Below are positions 1 to 6,756 of a DNA stretch of 9,333 nt, piece by piece. Positions within the stretch are counted from its first letter, which is position 1; the number at the start of each line of letters is the position of its first letter. A model generated the notes under the pieces. It worked only from the letters and a program-made list of their open reading frames with translations, had not been told where the DNA came from and did no database searches. The position numbers were made by a program, and so were the translations under genes. This stretch comes from Candidatus Atribacter hydrocarboniphilus (lineage in GTDB: Bacteria; Atribacterota; Atribacteria; Atribacterales; Atribacteraceae): positions 1 to 9,333 of the forward strand of contig DPKX01000118.1 in NCBI GenBank assembly GCA_003542295.1, read 5' to 3'.

Positions 1-1666
1 CGACAAAGATATTGGTTTTAAAAAATTTTGAGAAATAGCGATGGGCAATTTTTTCATGGAGATCGAGATACTGAATGGGTCCAAAAATGTTAGCGAAATA
101 TGAATTCACAATACCCACCGACGTGGTGGTTCCTTTTGACATAGCTTTTCCTTCCCGGAATACTTCCAAAGCTTTTTCAACGGTCGGAAAGCGCTCAATA
201 ACTGGATGCAACTCATCAATTTCTTCATAGTTATTTGCATAGAAAATATAATCGATTGGGGATCCCTTTAAGATACAATCTACGGTTGTTACTGGCAAAA
301 TAACTCGGGCATTCGTTTTTTGAGGGCTCATGATAATAGCTCGGTCAATTTGTTCGAAGGCATAGCCTTTTTCTAAGTCATCAAGTCGAACAAAGGCACC
401 AATCTCGGTACCATAACAGAGAATTTGATGGTTATTTTCATCAATCTCAAAAGATCCCATATCATCGGCAATAATTTTTAGGTCAGCAATATACCCATTT
501 CCCATAATACGAAGAGCTTCCAGAGTTTCCGATTTCCCCGCAGCCGTATCTCCAATAATGGCAATAGTCGAAACTGATTTATCCAAATTGGTGATACGAA
601 AAGCTGCGCCATGGAAAGGCAGGATTCCTTTTTTCATCATGACAATATTGTGGAGTGTGAGCACCATCTTTTTGAGATAACCGAAGTACCCATATTGCTC
701 TTTTCCAGGAACGAAACTGATTAAAATTTTATTCGATTCATCATCAAAAAAGACAGTTTCAGAATTAAGATTGGAAGGAAACGTTGTGGGATTAATCCCA
801 TAGAGGTAAATAGCATCCGGTCCTTTGCTGATTTGATCATCATCAGCCAACTCAAAAAGATTGGCAAGAGAACAACCTAATCCCATAAAACATTCTTCAA
901 AATAGATAAAGATGACCAATTTCCCAACCTGAGCCGGATAACAAAGCCATTTTTTTTCCTCGATCACAAGGCTGGGCAATAAGTTTTGAGGAATTTTATG
1001 GAAATGTCCAGTTCGCTTATTCATTGGAGGATCGAGAATGAGAGGTGGCTGTATCATCAATTGTCGGATAAAAGGGATGGAAAGAAGTTTGGCGTATTCT
1101 TCCGAAGGAAGATTCCATTTTTTTGGGACTGCAATAATTCCCGCTTGGCAACCGGCATCGACTTGACGATAAACTCGAGGATGAGTACCAGTGATGTTTT
1201 CGCATATATCACGGTATCCAGCGCGAACTAAGTGGGAAAGGCGCTCAACCGTCATGTTAAAAGTTCGATAAGGTTTTTGATCATGAGAATAGATTCCAGA
1301 CTCGGAATGACAAATCATATATCTTTCATATCGACGCCAGAAGTTATAGAGCTTTTCCACAAATTCATGAAGTAAATTTTTTTTATCTAAAAAGAAACCA
1401 TAATCAGGTAAGATTTTAACTACTTCTTCAAGAGATGATGTGGTTAAAATTCTCAGTAGAGAAACTATTTTTGAACGATAGGAGAGCTCAACTTCTGGAG
1501 GAAATAAAGAATCGCTTAGCAAGGAACTGTGCTTTTTGATATGATCCATGAAGGCGTAAACCATTCTTTCGAAAATGGGGCTATTGGTTAATTCTTGGAT
1601 GTTCCCACAAATTTCTCCTTCAGTATGAATGATCACTTCTTTATTCCTTAAGGTAAAGCTTTTCAT
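1..1666 (-). CDS. PEP carboxykinase-like P-loop ATP-binding protein (3' end beyond window)
   Basis: Reading the minus strand from the ATG at 1666-1664 gives 555 codons without a stop up to the left edge, so the C-terminus is missing. The start is supported by AAGGAG at 1678-1673, six bases upstream. The first 330 or so residues have no motif I recognise. Then comes FHGAAF, and a P-loop GDTAAGKSE at residues 372-380, followed by an IIADDMGSF acidic motif and the stretches YGTEIGAFVRLDDL, KTNARVILPVTT and YANNYEEIDE. These resemble the atypical proteins annotated as ATP-dependent PEP carboxykinases in Clostridia. Canonical enzymes carry a GxxGTGKTT-type P-loop instead, so the phosphoryl-transfer fold is fairly secure but the substrate is not. 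A PEP carboxykinase would interconvert oxaloacetate and PEP in the cytosol; a protein-kinase role like that of HPr kinase is an alternative. Transcription probably starts near 1811 and passes a terminator before the start codon. Confidence 0.8.
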   Translation of the reverse strand, partial: MKSFTLRNKEVIIHTEGEICGNIQELTNSPIFERMVYAFMDHIKKHSSLLSDSLFPPEVELSYRSKIVSLLRILTTSSLEEVVKILPDYGFFLDKKNLLHEFVEKLYNFWRRYERYMICHSESGIYSHDQKPYRTFNMTVERLSHLVRAGYRDICENITGTHPRVYRQVDAGCQAGIIAVPKKWNLPSEEYAKLLSIPFIRQLMIQPPLILDPPMNKRTGHFHKIPQNLLPSLVIEEKKWLCYPAQVGKLVIFIYFEECFMGLGCSLANLFELADDDQISKGPDAIYLYGINPTTFPSNLNSETVFFDDESNKILISFVPGKEQYGYFGYLKKMVLTLHNIVMMKKGILPFHGAAFRITNLDKSVSTIAIIGDTAAGKSETLEALRIMGNGYIADLKIIADDMGSFEIDENNHQILCYGTEIGAFVRLDDLEKGYAFEQIDRAIIMSPQKTNARVILPVTTVDCILKGSPIDYIFYANNYEEIDELHPVIERFPTVEKALEVFREGKAMSKGTTTSVGIVNSYFANIFGPIQYLDLHEKIAHRYFSKFFKTNIFV

Positions 1667-1689
1667 TTTTTTCTCCTTCTTTCTAAAAT

Positions 1690-1724
1690 AAAAAAGGGCT
1701 GGAGTTAGATTATAACCCCAGCCC
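1690..1724 (-). terminator. Intrinsic terminator inside the leader of the PEPCK-like gene (attenuator)
   Basis: On the minus strand GGGCTGG (1724-1718) pairs with CCAGCCC (1702-1696). The stem extends inward by GGTT/AACT, giving 11 pairs including one G-U, with a 7-nt loop. It is followed directly by six T, one A and four T. This is a textbook intrinsic terminator oriented toward the downstream ATG at 1666, with only 23 bases between it and that ATG. No promoter can fit in that gap, so transcription of the gene has to read through it. Confidence 0.85.
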
Positions 1725-1727
1725 TCT

Positions 1728-1812
1728 CCAAATCGTCATTCTATACTCTTTGGCATCGGCTGTAGCCTTCTTAAAGCAAAACACCAATTTCTTCGTGTTC
1801 TACCGATTTAGG
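1728..1812 (-). promoter_or_regulatory. Candidate riboswitch-like structured leader, class not recognised
   Basis: On the minus-strand RNA, CCTAAATCG (1812-1804) can pair with CGATTTGG (1735-1728) with one bulged U. This closes an 85-nt domain that ends three bases before the terminator stem. Inside it, AACAC/GTGTT (1799-1780) forms a small hairpin, and GGC-TACA-GCC lies near 1767-1758. The segment CAGCC (1762-1758) can also pair with GGCTG in the 5' arm of the terminator (1723-1719), a possible antiterminator. I could not match it to a known riboswitch class by eye. The pairings are seen directly; ligand control is inference. Confidence 0.45.
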
Positions 1813-1817
1813 TAGAT

Positions 1818-1846
1818 ATTTTACTCATTATGATATAAGCTGTCAA
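1818..1846 (-). promoter_or_regulatory. Sigma-70-type promoter for the PEPCK-like gene
   Basis: On the minus strand TTGACA lies at 1846-1841 and TAAAAT at 1823-1818, with an exact 17-base spacer. Transcription should start near 1813-1810, giving a leader of about 145 nt before the ATG at 1666. A dyad TCTACC-(6)-GGTAGA (1816-1799) overlaps the predicted start site and could be a repressor site. Confidence 0.75.
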
Positions 1847-1979
1847 TGTTTATGGGAAAAATCAGTGAAATAAAGTCATTTTTTCATTTTCTTTAAAAAA
1901 GGGAAGAGTTGAATTGGCAAGAGATTAGATTCATGATGTAGTATTTTTTCCAAAGAGACTTATATTCATTAAGCTAACT

Positions 1980-2345
1980 TTAGACCAGGTCATTCAGTGA
2001 TTCATTTAAAGTGAAGATTATCAACCGCTCACCAGTACGAGTACTGATATCGGTGTGCAAGCTCACAACTTTTCGACCAAGAATATTTTCAATTATTGCC
2101 TCCAAAAGCGGTCTTCCTTTTTCTAAAAGCTCAATGCGAACCCGCTTTATTAAATCGCGGTTATCCTTACTCCCCCCTGAGGCTAATTGCGTTTCTGCTT
2201 TGGTGAGGACGCCTTTCAGTCGTATAAAAACAATATCATCAAAAAGATAAGTCTTGATTTCGACCGGGCCTCTTCCCATATATTCCTTTTCAAACTGAAT
2301 GAGGGTTGAGCTAATTTGACTTTCCAATTCGCTTTTATTATTCAT
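1980..2345 (-). CDS. MpsC / DUF2294 family protein
   Basis: A complete 121-residue protein. It matches from memory the single-domain MpsC (formerly DUF2294) family: an N-terminal helix, then GRGPVEIKTYLFDDIVFIRL, the LTKAE motif near residue 47, a charged helical middle ending in LEAIIENILGRKV, and a C-terminal SLHTDISTRTGERLIIFTL. It has no signal peptide or membrane segment, so it is cytosolic. The name MpsC comes from the membrane-potential-generating Mps system; no mpsA or mpsB partners are in the window, so a link to ion transport here is only by family name. The start has a weak GGA seven bases upstream. It is followed by 130 bases without an obvious terminator, then by the promoter of the PEPCK-like gene on the same strand. 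Confidence 0.75.
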   Translation of the reverse strand: MNNKSELESQISSTLIQFEKEYMGRGPVEIKTYLFDDIVFIRLKGVLTKAETQLASGGSKDNRDLIKRVRIELLEKGRPLLEAIIENILGRKVVSLHTDISTRTGERLIIFTLNESLNDLV

Positions 2346-2639
2346 GGGAGTTCCAATTTAGAATTGAGATTAAATTGGTATTGATTCGATTAAAAGTAAT
2401 GAAATTTTAGCAAAAAATTTATTGGCTTAATAAGATTAATATTTAAAAAAGCTTAAAAACGGCTTATTATCAATAATATAACACTAGATGAAAGTGCGGT
2501 ATCATTCTCAAGAAAACATCAAAAAGTTTTCACTTATTCATTCACTGAATGTCTCGGCAAATCCTCATTGGAAGAAAACTGCTCAGCGTAACACTTTATT
2601 TTAGCTATTCTGAGCTTTCTGGTTGCGATTGAACAAAAA
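2346..2639. other. AT-rich gap between the MpsC-family gene and the tRNAs; no gene seen
   Basis: No ORF with a convincing ribosome binding site. Short inverted repeats are visible: GAAAAC/GTTTTC (2512-2517, 2526-2531), a 13-base palindrome CATTCACTGAATG (2539-2551), and GCTCAG/CTGAGC (2581-2586, 2610-2615). The last, read on the minus strand 24 bases after the tRNA-Val and followed by AGTTTTCTTCC, might be a weak terminator of the tRNA transcript. No clear promoter for the MpsC-family gene was found. Confidence 0.4.
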
Positions 2640-2714
2640 TGGTGCGCGATGCTGGGTTCGAACCAGCGACTTCCACCGTGTGAGGATGGCACTCTACCGC
2701 TGAGTTAATCGCGC
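2640..2714 (-). tRNA. tRNA-Val (anticodon CAC), CCA encoded
   Basis: Minus-strand cloverleaf: acceptor GCGCGAT (2714-2708) pairs with ATCGCGC (2650-2644), discriminator A, then encoded CCA (2642-2640). The D arm is ACTC-AGCGGTA-GAGT. The anticodon stem CCATC/GGTGG carries loop CTCACAC, so the anticodon is CAC (valine, GTG codons). The T arm is GCTGG-TTCGAAC-CCAGC. It is the second gene of a two-tRNA transcript, three bases after tRNA-Leu. Confidence 0.95.
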
Positions 2715-2717
2715 ATC

Positions 2718-2806
2718 TGGTGCCGAAGGGGGGATTTGAACCCCCACGAGCGTTAAACTCACTGGAACCTGAATCCAGCGCGTCTGCCAAGTTCCGCCAC
2801 TTCGGC
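2718..2806 (-). tRNA. tRNA-Leu (anticodon CAG), CCA encoded
   Basis: Minus-strand class II tRNA of 89 bases including CCA (2720-2718). Acceptor GCCGAAG (2806-2800) pairs with CTTCGGC (2728-2722). The anticodon stem CTGGA/TCCAG has loop TTCAGGT, so the anticodon is CAG (leucine, CTG codons). A long variable arm precedes the T arm GGGGG-TTCAAAT-CCCCC, as expected for leucine tRNAs. It is the promoter-proximal gene of the pair. Confidence 0.95.
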
Positions 2807-2820
2807 GAAGGGCAAAATAT

Positions 2821-2849
2821 AAAATAGCGTATTTCATAAGCCTTGTCAA
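2821..2849 (-). promoter_or_regulatory. Promoter of the tRNA-Leu/tRNA-Val unit
   Basis: On the minus strand TTGACA lies at 2849-2844 and TATTTT at 2826-2821, with a 17-base spacer. The predicted start is near 2814, only a few bases before the mature 5' end of tRNA-Leu at 2806. The perfect -35 box and spacing fit a strongly expressed stable-RNA promoter. Confidence 0.75.
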
Positions 2850-2918
2850 GGATAGAAAAAGATGATAAAAAATTGAGATATTAGTTATTTTTTAGCTGAA
2901 AAGAAAAGTCAAATTAAA

Positions 2919-2947
2919 TTGATAAAAATAAGAAGAGAATATAAAAT
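2919..2947 (+). promoter_or_regulatory. Probable promoter of the sugar ABC operon
   Basis: TTGATA (2919-2924) and TAAAAT (2942-2947) are separated by 17 bases, predicting a start near 2954 and a leader of about 73 bases. An inverted repeat GTAAAA/TTTTAC (2949-2954, 2970-2975) lies over the start region. The background is very AT-rich, so chance matches are possible. The LacI-type operator just downstream supports the placement. Confidence 0.55.
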
Positions 2948-2976
2948 AGTAAAAAGACTATTTTTTTGCTTTTACC

Positions 2977-2992
2977 TTGAAAACGATTTCAA
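2977..2992 (+). promoter_or_regulatory. LacI-family operator upstream of the ABC operon
   Basis: TTGAAAACGATTTCAA is a 16-base near-perfect palindrome with a central CG, the typical form of LacI/CcpA-family operators (TGAAA..CG..TTTCA). It sits about 25-40 bases downstream of the predicted start and 35 bases before the first ATG, where a bound repressor would block the polymerase. The likely partner is the LacI-family protein encoded at 6757-7758. A global CcpA-like regulator is an alternative. Confidence 0.7.
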
Positions 2993-3026
2993 AAACTTAA
3001 AGGGGTATTTATAGTGGAGAAAGAAT

Positions 3027-4556
3027 ATGGATAAGACATTCAATAACGGCGACGGTATTTTACAGTTTGAAAATGTAACTAAACGCTTTCCAGGTGTATT
3101 GGCTCTTGACAGTGTTAGTTTCGATGTATTAAAGGGAGAAGTTCATGCTTTAGTAGGAGAAAATGGGGCGGGGAAGTCAACTTTAATAAAAATTGTTACT
3201 GGTGTTTACCAAAAAACATCCGGAAGTATTCTTTTTCAGGGGAAACTAATTGATTACCAAAATCCGCATGAAGCACTTCGAAATGGAATTGCGGCTATTT
3301 ATCAAGAATTAAATTTAATACCTGCCTTGACGGTCGCTGAGAACATCTTTATGGGTCACCACATTCGCAATGAGCGAGGATTTATTGATTGGAAAAAGAT
3401 GAGAGAAGAAGCCCAAAAACTCATTGATTTTCTAGAAGTGGATGTTGAGATTGATGCTAAAGTTGGAACTTTAGGTGTGGCAAAAAAACAGGTGGTTGAG
3501 ATTGCAAAAGCACTTTCTCTCAATGCTCAAATATTAATAATGGATGAGCCAACGGCAGCATTAGCTAAAAAAGAAATTGAAACACTATTTCGCATTATCA
3601 AGTTTCTAAAATCGAAGGGAGTAACCATAATTTATATTTCCCACCATCTCGACGAAATATTCGCTATATCCGATCGAGTGACAGTTTTAAGAGATGGAAA
3701 GCATGTTGCAACCAACAATACTGCTACGTTAACGATTGATGATTTGATAAAAATGATGGTGGGGCGGAAGTTAGTTGAACAATTCCCCCATATGGATCAT
3801 CAGGTTAAGGACGAGGTTTTACGAGTAGAGAATTTAAAACGAAAGGGGGTGTTGCACAATATTAATTTTTCCCTTAAAAAAGGACAAATCGTAGGAATTG
3901 CTGGAATGGTTGGTTCGGGCCGGACTGAGCTCTTACGTGCCATATATGGCTTAGATCCTTTAGATGGTGGAAAGATTTTTGTGAAAGGAGATGAAGTTAA
4001 CATACAGTCTCCCTATGATGCCATTAATTTGGGTATTGCACTTCTTCCCGAAGAAAGAAAAACCCAAGGTTTGGTATTGTTATTATCGGTCACGGATAAC
4101 ATTGGGTTGCCTTCTTTAACCAAGATATCCAATCGCGGTTTTATTGATGATACGAAGCTCAATCATATCACTTCTGAAATGGTACAAATGATGAATATTA
4201 AAACTCCTTCCTTTCATCAAAAAACCATGTTTCTTTCTGGGGGGAATCAACAAAAAGTGGTATTGGGTAAATGGTTTGCTCGGGAATGCGACATTTACCT
4301 ATTTGATGAACCAACCCGGGGCATTGATGTTGGAGCCAAGATTGAAATTTATCACTTAATGAACAAACTTATTGAACGAGGGGCTGCAATCTTGATGGTT
4401 TCTTCAGAATTACCGGAAATTTTAGGGATGAGCGATCAGATATTAGTTATGAAAGAAGGAAAGATCACCGGAACCTTAACCCGCCAAAATGCGAACCAAG
4501 AAGAAGTTTTAAAACTAGCAATAGGAGGGGGGCATTTAAATGGACGCTCTGACTGA
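3027..4556 (+). CDS. Sugar ABC transporter, RbsA-type double ATPase
   Basis: A 509-residue cytosolic ATPase with two nucleotide-binding domains in one chain, the full length of the RbsA/MglA/XylG family. It energises import of a monosaccharide through the permease encoded next. Domain 1 has Walker A GENGAGKST (44-52), signature LGVAKKQ (149-155; usually LSV-type), Walker B ILIMDEP (169-175) and YISHH for the switch histidine. Domain 2 has the degenerate Walker A GMVGSGRTE (293-301) with Arg in place of Lys, as is normal for this family, signature LSGGNQQK (403-410) and Walker B IYLFDEP (423-429). The start has GGAG seven bases upstream. It is the first gene of the operon, behind promoter and operator, and overlaps the permease gene by 17 bases. 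The sugar cannot be read from an ATPase. Confidence 0.95.
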   Translation: MDKTFNNGDGILQFENVTKRFPGVLALDSVSFDVLKGEVHALVGENGAGKSTLIKIVTGVYQKTSGSILFQGKLIDYQNPHEALRNGIAAIYQELNLIPALTVAENIFMGHHIRNERGFIDWKKMREEAQKLIDFLEVDVEIDAKVGTLGVAKKQVVEIAKALSLNAQILIMDEPTAALAKKEIETLFRIIKFLKSKGVTIIYISHHLDEIFAISDRVTVLRDGKHVATNNTATLTIDDLIKMMVGRKLVEQFPHMDHQVKDEVLRVENLKRKGVLHNINFSLKKGQIVGIAGMVGSGRTELLRAIYGLDPLDGGKIFVKGDEVNIQSPYDAINLGIALLPEERKTQGLVLLLSVTDNIGLPSLTKISNRGFIDDTKLNHITSEMVQMMNIKTPSFHQKTMFLSGGNQQKVVLGKWFARECDIYLFDEPTRGIDVGAKIEIYHLMNKLIERGAAILMVSSELPEILGMSDQILVMKEGKITGTLTRQNANQEEVLKLAIGGGHLNGRSD

Positions 4557-5520
4557 AGATAAAAATCAGGGATTAGTTGAACGTTTTTTTATTTTTTGGG
4601 ATAAGATTGGGATCCTCTTAGTGTTTATTGTGGTCTGTGTAATTTTTGGAATTCTTAATCCAGTGTTTTTTAATCCCCTCAATATCATCAATGTTATTCG
4701 ACAGGTTTCAATCATCGGGGTTATGGCAGTTGGCATGACATTAGTTATTTTATTGGGCCTCATTGATCTTTCGGTAGGTTCCATTGTTGCTTTTGCCGGG
4801 ATTGTTGCTGCCGGCTTTCAAGTAAAATGGGGCGGAAGTTTTTTTCTTAGCTTAGTTATTCCTTTACTCGTAGGAGCTGGTATTGGGTTTTTCAATGGAT
4901 ATGTTTCCACCAAAGGTGGAATACATCCCTTTATTGTTACTTTGGGGTCAATGAGTATTTTTCGTGGGGCAACACTACTCATCGCTCAGGGGAAGCCAAT
5001 TTCTGGGATGAGCCCTGCTTTCCGTTTTATTGGAGCTGGGATGATTGGTCCTATTCCTTTCCCGGTCATTCTTTTTTTAGGATGTGTTATCATTTTCGGC
5101 ATTATGCTTAGGAGAACGGTTTTCGGCCGTTATATTTACGCAATCGGAGGGAATCAAGAGGCAGCTTTGCTTTCGGGTATTATGGTTGATCGAGTAAAAA
5201 TTCTCACCTATACCATTCTTGGCACCCTCTCAGGGTTAAGTGCGCTTATACTCACGTCGAGGCTCAATTCTGGAGAACTGGTAGCAGGGCAGGGTTATGA
5301 ATTAGATGTTATTGCCTCAGTAGTTATCGGTGGAACCAGTATGATGGGTGGAGAAGGGGGAGTTTATGGTACCCTAATTGGAGCATTACTCATCGGAGTT
5401 ATTTCTAATGGTTTAAACTTATTAGGAGTCCAACCCTATTGGCAGATGATGGTCAAGGGAACAATTATTATTCTTGCTGTCCTTATGGATAGAATGAAGC
5501 GCCGTTTCCGGACTGTTTAA
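4540..5520 (+). CDS. Sugar ABC transporter permease, RbsC-type
   Basis: A 326-residue inner-membrane protein of the branched-chain/ribose permease family (BPD_transp_2). About eight to ten hydrophobic segments are visible between residues 22 and 315. Family hallmarks are GLIDLSVGS (73-81), a cytoplasmic loop IGGNQEAALLSGI (202-214) that contacts the ATPase, and ELDVIASVVIGGTSMMGGEGG (254-274). It would form a homodimer with the double ATPase on its inner face. The ATG is preceded by AGGAGG at 4523-4528 inside the ATPase gene; the 17-base overlap implies translational coupling. The C-terminus is basic (RMKRRFR), on the cytoplasmic side. It shows no truncation. Confidence 0.95.
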   Translation: MDALTEDKNQGLVERFFIFWDKIGILLVFIVVCVIFGILNPVFFNPLNIINVIRQVSIIGVMAVGMTLVILLGLIDLSVGSIVAFAGIVAAGFQVKWGGSFFLSLVIPLLVGAGIGFFNGYVSTKGGIHPFIVTLGSMSIFRGATLLIAQGKPISGMSPAFRFIGAGMIGPIPFPVILFLGCVIIFGIMLRRTVFGRYIYAIGGNQEAALLSGIMVDRVKILTYTILGTLSGLSALILTSRLNSGELVAGQGYELDVIASVVIGGTSMMGGEGGVYGTLIGALLIGVISNGLNLLGVQPYWQMMVKGTIIILAVLMDRMKRRFRTV

Positions 5521-5666
5521 TCAATAAACTTTCAAAACCGATGCACTTTTTTAACAACTATGAAAGGAGGTAAATTTTCGGTACCAGTTTAGTAATTAAG
5601 TGGGGGGTGGTAAAAAAGAAATGTTAGGTTTTTAATTTTTTAAAAAAAACTAAGAGGAGGAAAAAA
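5521..5666 (+). promoter_or_regulatory. Leader between permease and binding-protein genes with an orphan Shine-Dalgarno
   Basis: This 146-base gap is unusually long for adjacent transporter genes. It holds a very strong ribosome-binding sequence AAAGGAGG (5563-5570) with no start codon at a usable distance. The same stretch lies inside a possible 10-codon ORF starting ATG at 5560 and ending TAG at 5592. A G-run TGGGGGGTGG (5601-5610) precedes a four-codon ATG...TAA (5621-5635). TACCA/TGGTA can form a weak hairpin around 5582-5612. The true ribosome site of the next gene is AGGAGG at 5655-5660. No clear promoter or terminator is visible. Confidence 0.35.
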
Positions 5667-6626
5667 ATGAAAAAAATTGGATTGTTGTTCATTGTAGCGA
5701 TCTTGGCTTTTAGTTGTTTGTTTGGAACTTTAGCTTTTGCTCAAGAATATACCATCGGGCTTTCATTCCCATCTCTTTCCTTTGCCTGGTTTGCTTTTCT
5801 CGAGCAAGCAGTGAAAGATAAAGCCAGCCAATTGGGAGTGAATGTTGTATCATTGGAAGCAAACGATGAGGTTTCAAAACAAATATCAATCATTGAAGAC
5901 ATGATTATTAAAAAAGTGAATGGAGTATTATTGGTTCCAATCGAAGTCGAAGCAGTTGTTCCTGGTGTTGAAGCACTCAATAAAGCTAATATTCCCGTGG
6001 TGACCGTGGATCGCAGATTGAAAGAGGGAGTTCCCGTACAGGTTCTTGCCCATGTGGGCGCAGACAACTATACTGGTGGAAAGAAAGCCGCCGAATTTAT
6101 TGTTGCCGAATTGAATAAAAAATTTGGCGAACCCAAAGGAACTGTGATTGAGCTTTATGGTACTCCAGGTGCTGGTCCGGCAATTGACCGTAGTTCTGGG
6201 TTCCAGGATGTTATGAAGCAATATCCAAATATAACAGTAAAGACTCAGACTGCTAATTTCCGTCGAGATGATGGCATGCAAGTTATGGAAGATTTTATTA
6301 TGAGCAGTCCGGAAATTGATGCAGTATTTGGAGCAAACGATGAAATGATTCTCGGCGCTCTTGAAGCTTTACAAGCCAGCGCTAAATTCAACGTCCAAGA
6401 AGTGGTTACGATTGGATTCGACGCACTAACCGATGCACTGAAATCTATTAGTGATGGAATTCTTGACGCAACCATTGAACAATTTCCTGGGAAACAAGCG
6501 GCAACCGGTTTTGAAATTCTTTATAATTTCGTGAAAGATGGTAAAACACCGGAAGATTCGGTTATTTTAATTGAACCAGCCGTAATCACTAAAGATAATC
6601 TTGATCAAGCAGAGAAAAGCTTTTAG
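5667..6626 (+). CDS. Periplasmic/extracytoplasmic sugar-binding protein, RbsB-type
   Basis: A 319-residue substrate-binding protein of the ribose/galactose type (Peripla_BP_4). It captures the sugar outside the membrane and delivers it to the permease. Residues 1-25 form a signal peptide (MKK, a hydrophobic core, then AFA before Gln26), so cleavage is by signal peptidase I. The only cysteine nearby is not in a convincing lipobox. Family features include the first-strand YTIGLSFPS, IIEDMIIKKVNGVLLVPIE, PVVTVDRRL, HVGADNYTGGKKAAEF, GANDEMILGALEAL and IGFDA. The start has AGGAGG six bases upstream. The final helix ends at residue 319, the usual length. A separate strong ribosome site and a 3' hairpin suggest higher expression than its partners. 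The sugar is undefined; ribose-like pentoses or other monosaccharides all fit. Confidence 0.93.
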   Translation: MKKIGLLFIVAILAFSCLFGTLAFAQEYTIGLSFPSLSFAWFAFLEQAVKDKASQLGVNVVSLEANDEVSKQISIIEDMIIKKVNGVLLVPIEVEAVVPGVEALNKANIPVVTVDRRLKEGVPVQVLAHVGADNYTGGKKAAEFIVAELNKKFGEPKGTVIELYGTPGAGPAIDRSSGFQDVMKQYPNITVKTQTANFRRDDGMQVMEDFIMSSPEIDAVFGANDEMILGALEALQASAKFNVQEVVTIGFDALTDALKSISDGILDATIEQFPGKQAATGFEILYNFVKDGKTPEDSVILIEPAVITKDNLDQAEKSF

Positions 6627-6637
6627 ATGAAGTATTT

Positions 6638-6689
6638 CCTCATAGGGGAGCTGTAAAACTTATGGCCTCCCCTATGAGGAGAGGCCATA
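6638..6689 (+). repeat. Two overlapping, mutually exclusive hairpins after the binding-protein gene
   Basis: CCTCATAGGGGAG (6638-6650) pairs perfectly with CTCCCCTATGAGG (6667-6679), 13 pairs with a 16-nt loop. TATGGCCTC (6661-6669) pairs perfectly with GAGGCCATA (6681-6689), 9 pairs. The two stems share bases 6667-6669 and each occupies the other's loop region, so they compete. No U tract follows, so this is not a standard terminator. It starts 12 bases after the stop codon and probably acts as a 3' mRNA stabiliser or processing point that sets the binding protein above the downstream regulator. Confidence 0.7.
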
Positions 6690-6756
6690 TATAATTTAAT
6701 AATTGAAACGTGAAAGCCAATTTCTAATAAGAAAGTCAAAAATTAGGTCATCTTCT

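Noticed and set aside
986..1231. 81-residue plus-strand ORF and an overlapping 62-residue minus-strand ORF
   Set aside because: Both are out-of-frame shadows inside the continuous PEPCK-like reading frame, which carries the recognisable motifs and a good ribosome site.
2605..2790. 61-residue minus-strand ORF
   Set aside because: It lies across the tRNA-Val and most of the tRNA-Leu gene; the apparent protein is translated tRNA sequence.
2640..2806. tRNA pair as an integration site of a genomic island
   Set aside because: No integrase, no direct repeat of a tRNA 3' end elsewhere in the window, and no compositional break in the neighbouring operon.
6703..6756. N-terminal extension of the LacI-family protein from a TTG codon
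   Set aside because: No ribosome site precedes it, it lies in AT-rich spacer next to the hairpins, and LacI-family proteins normally begin a few residues before the helix-turn-helix.
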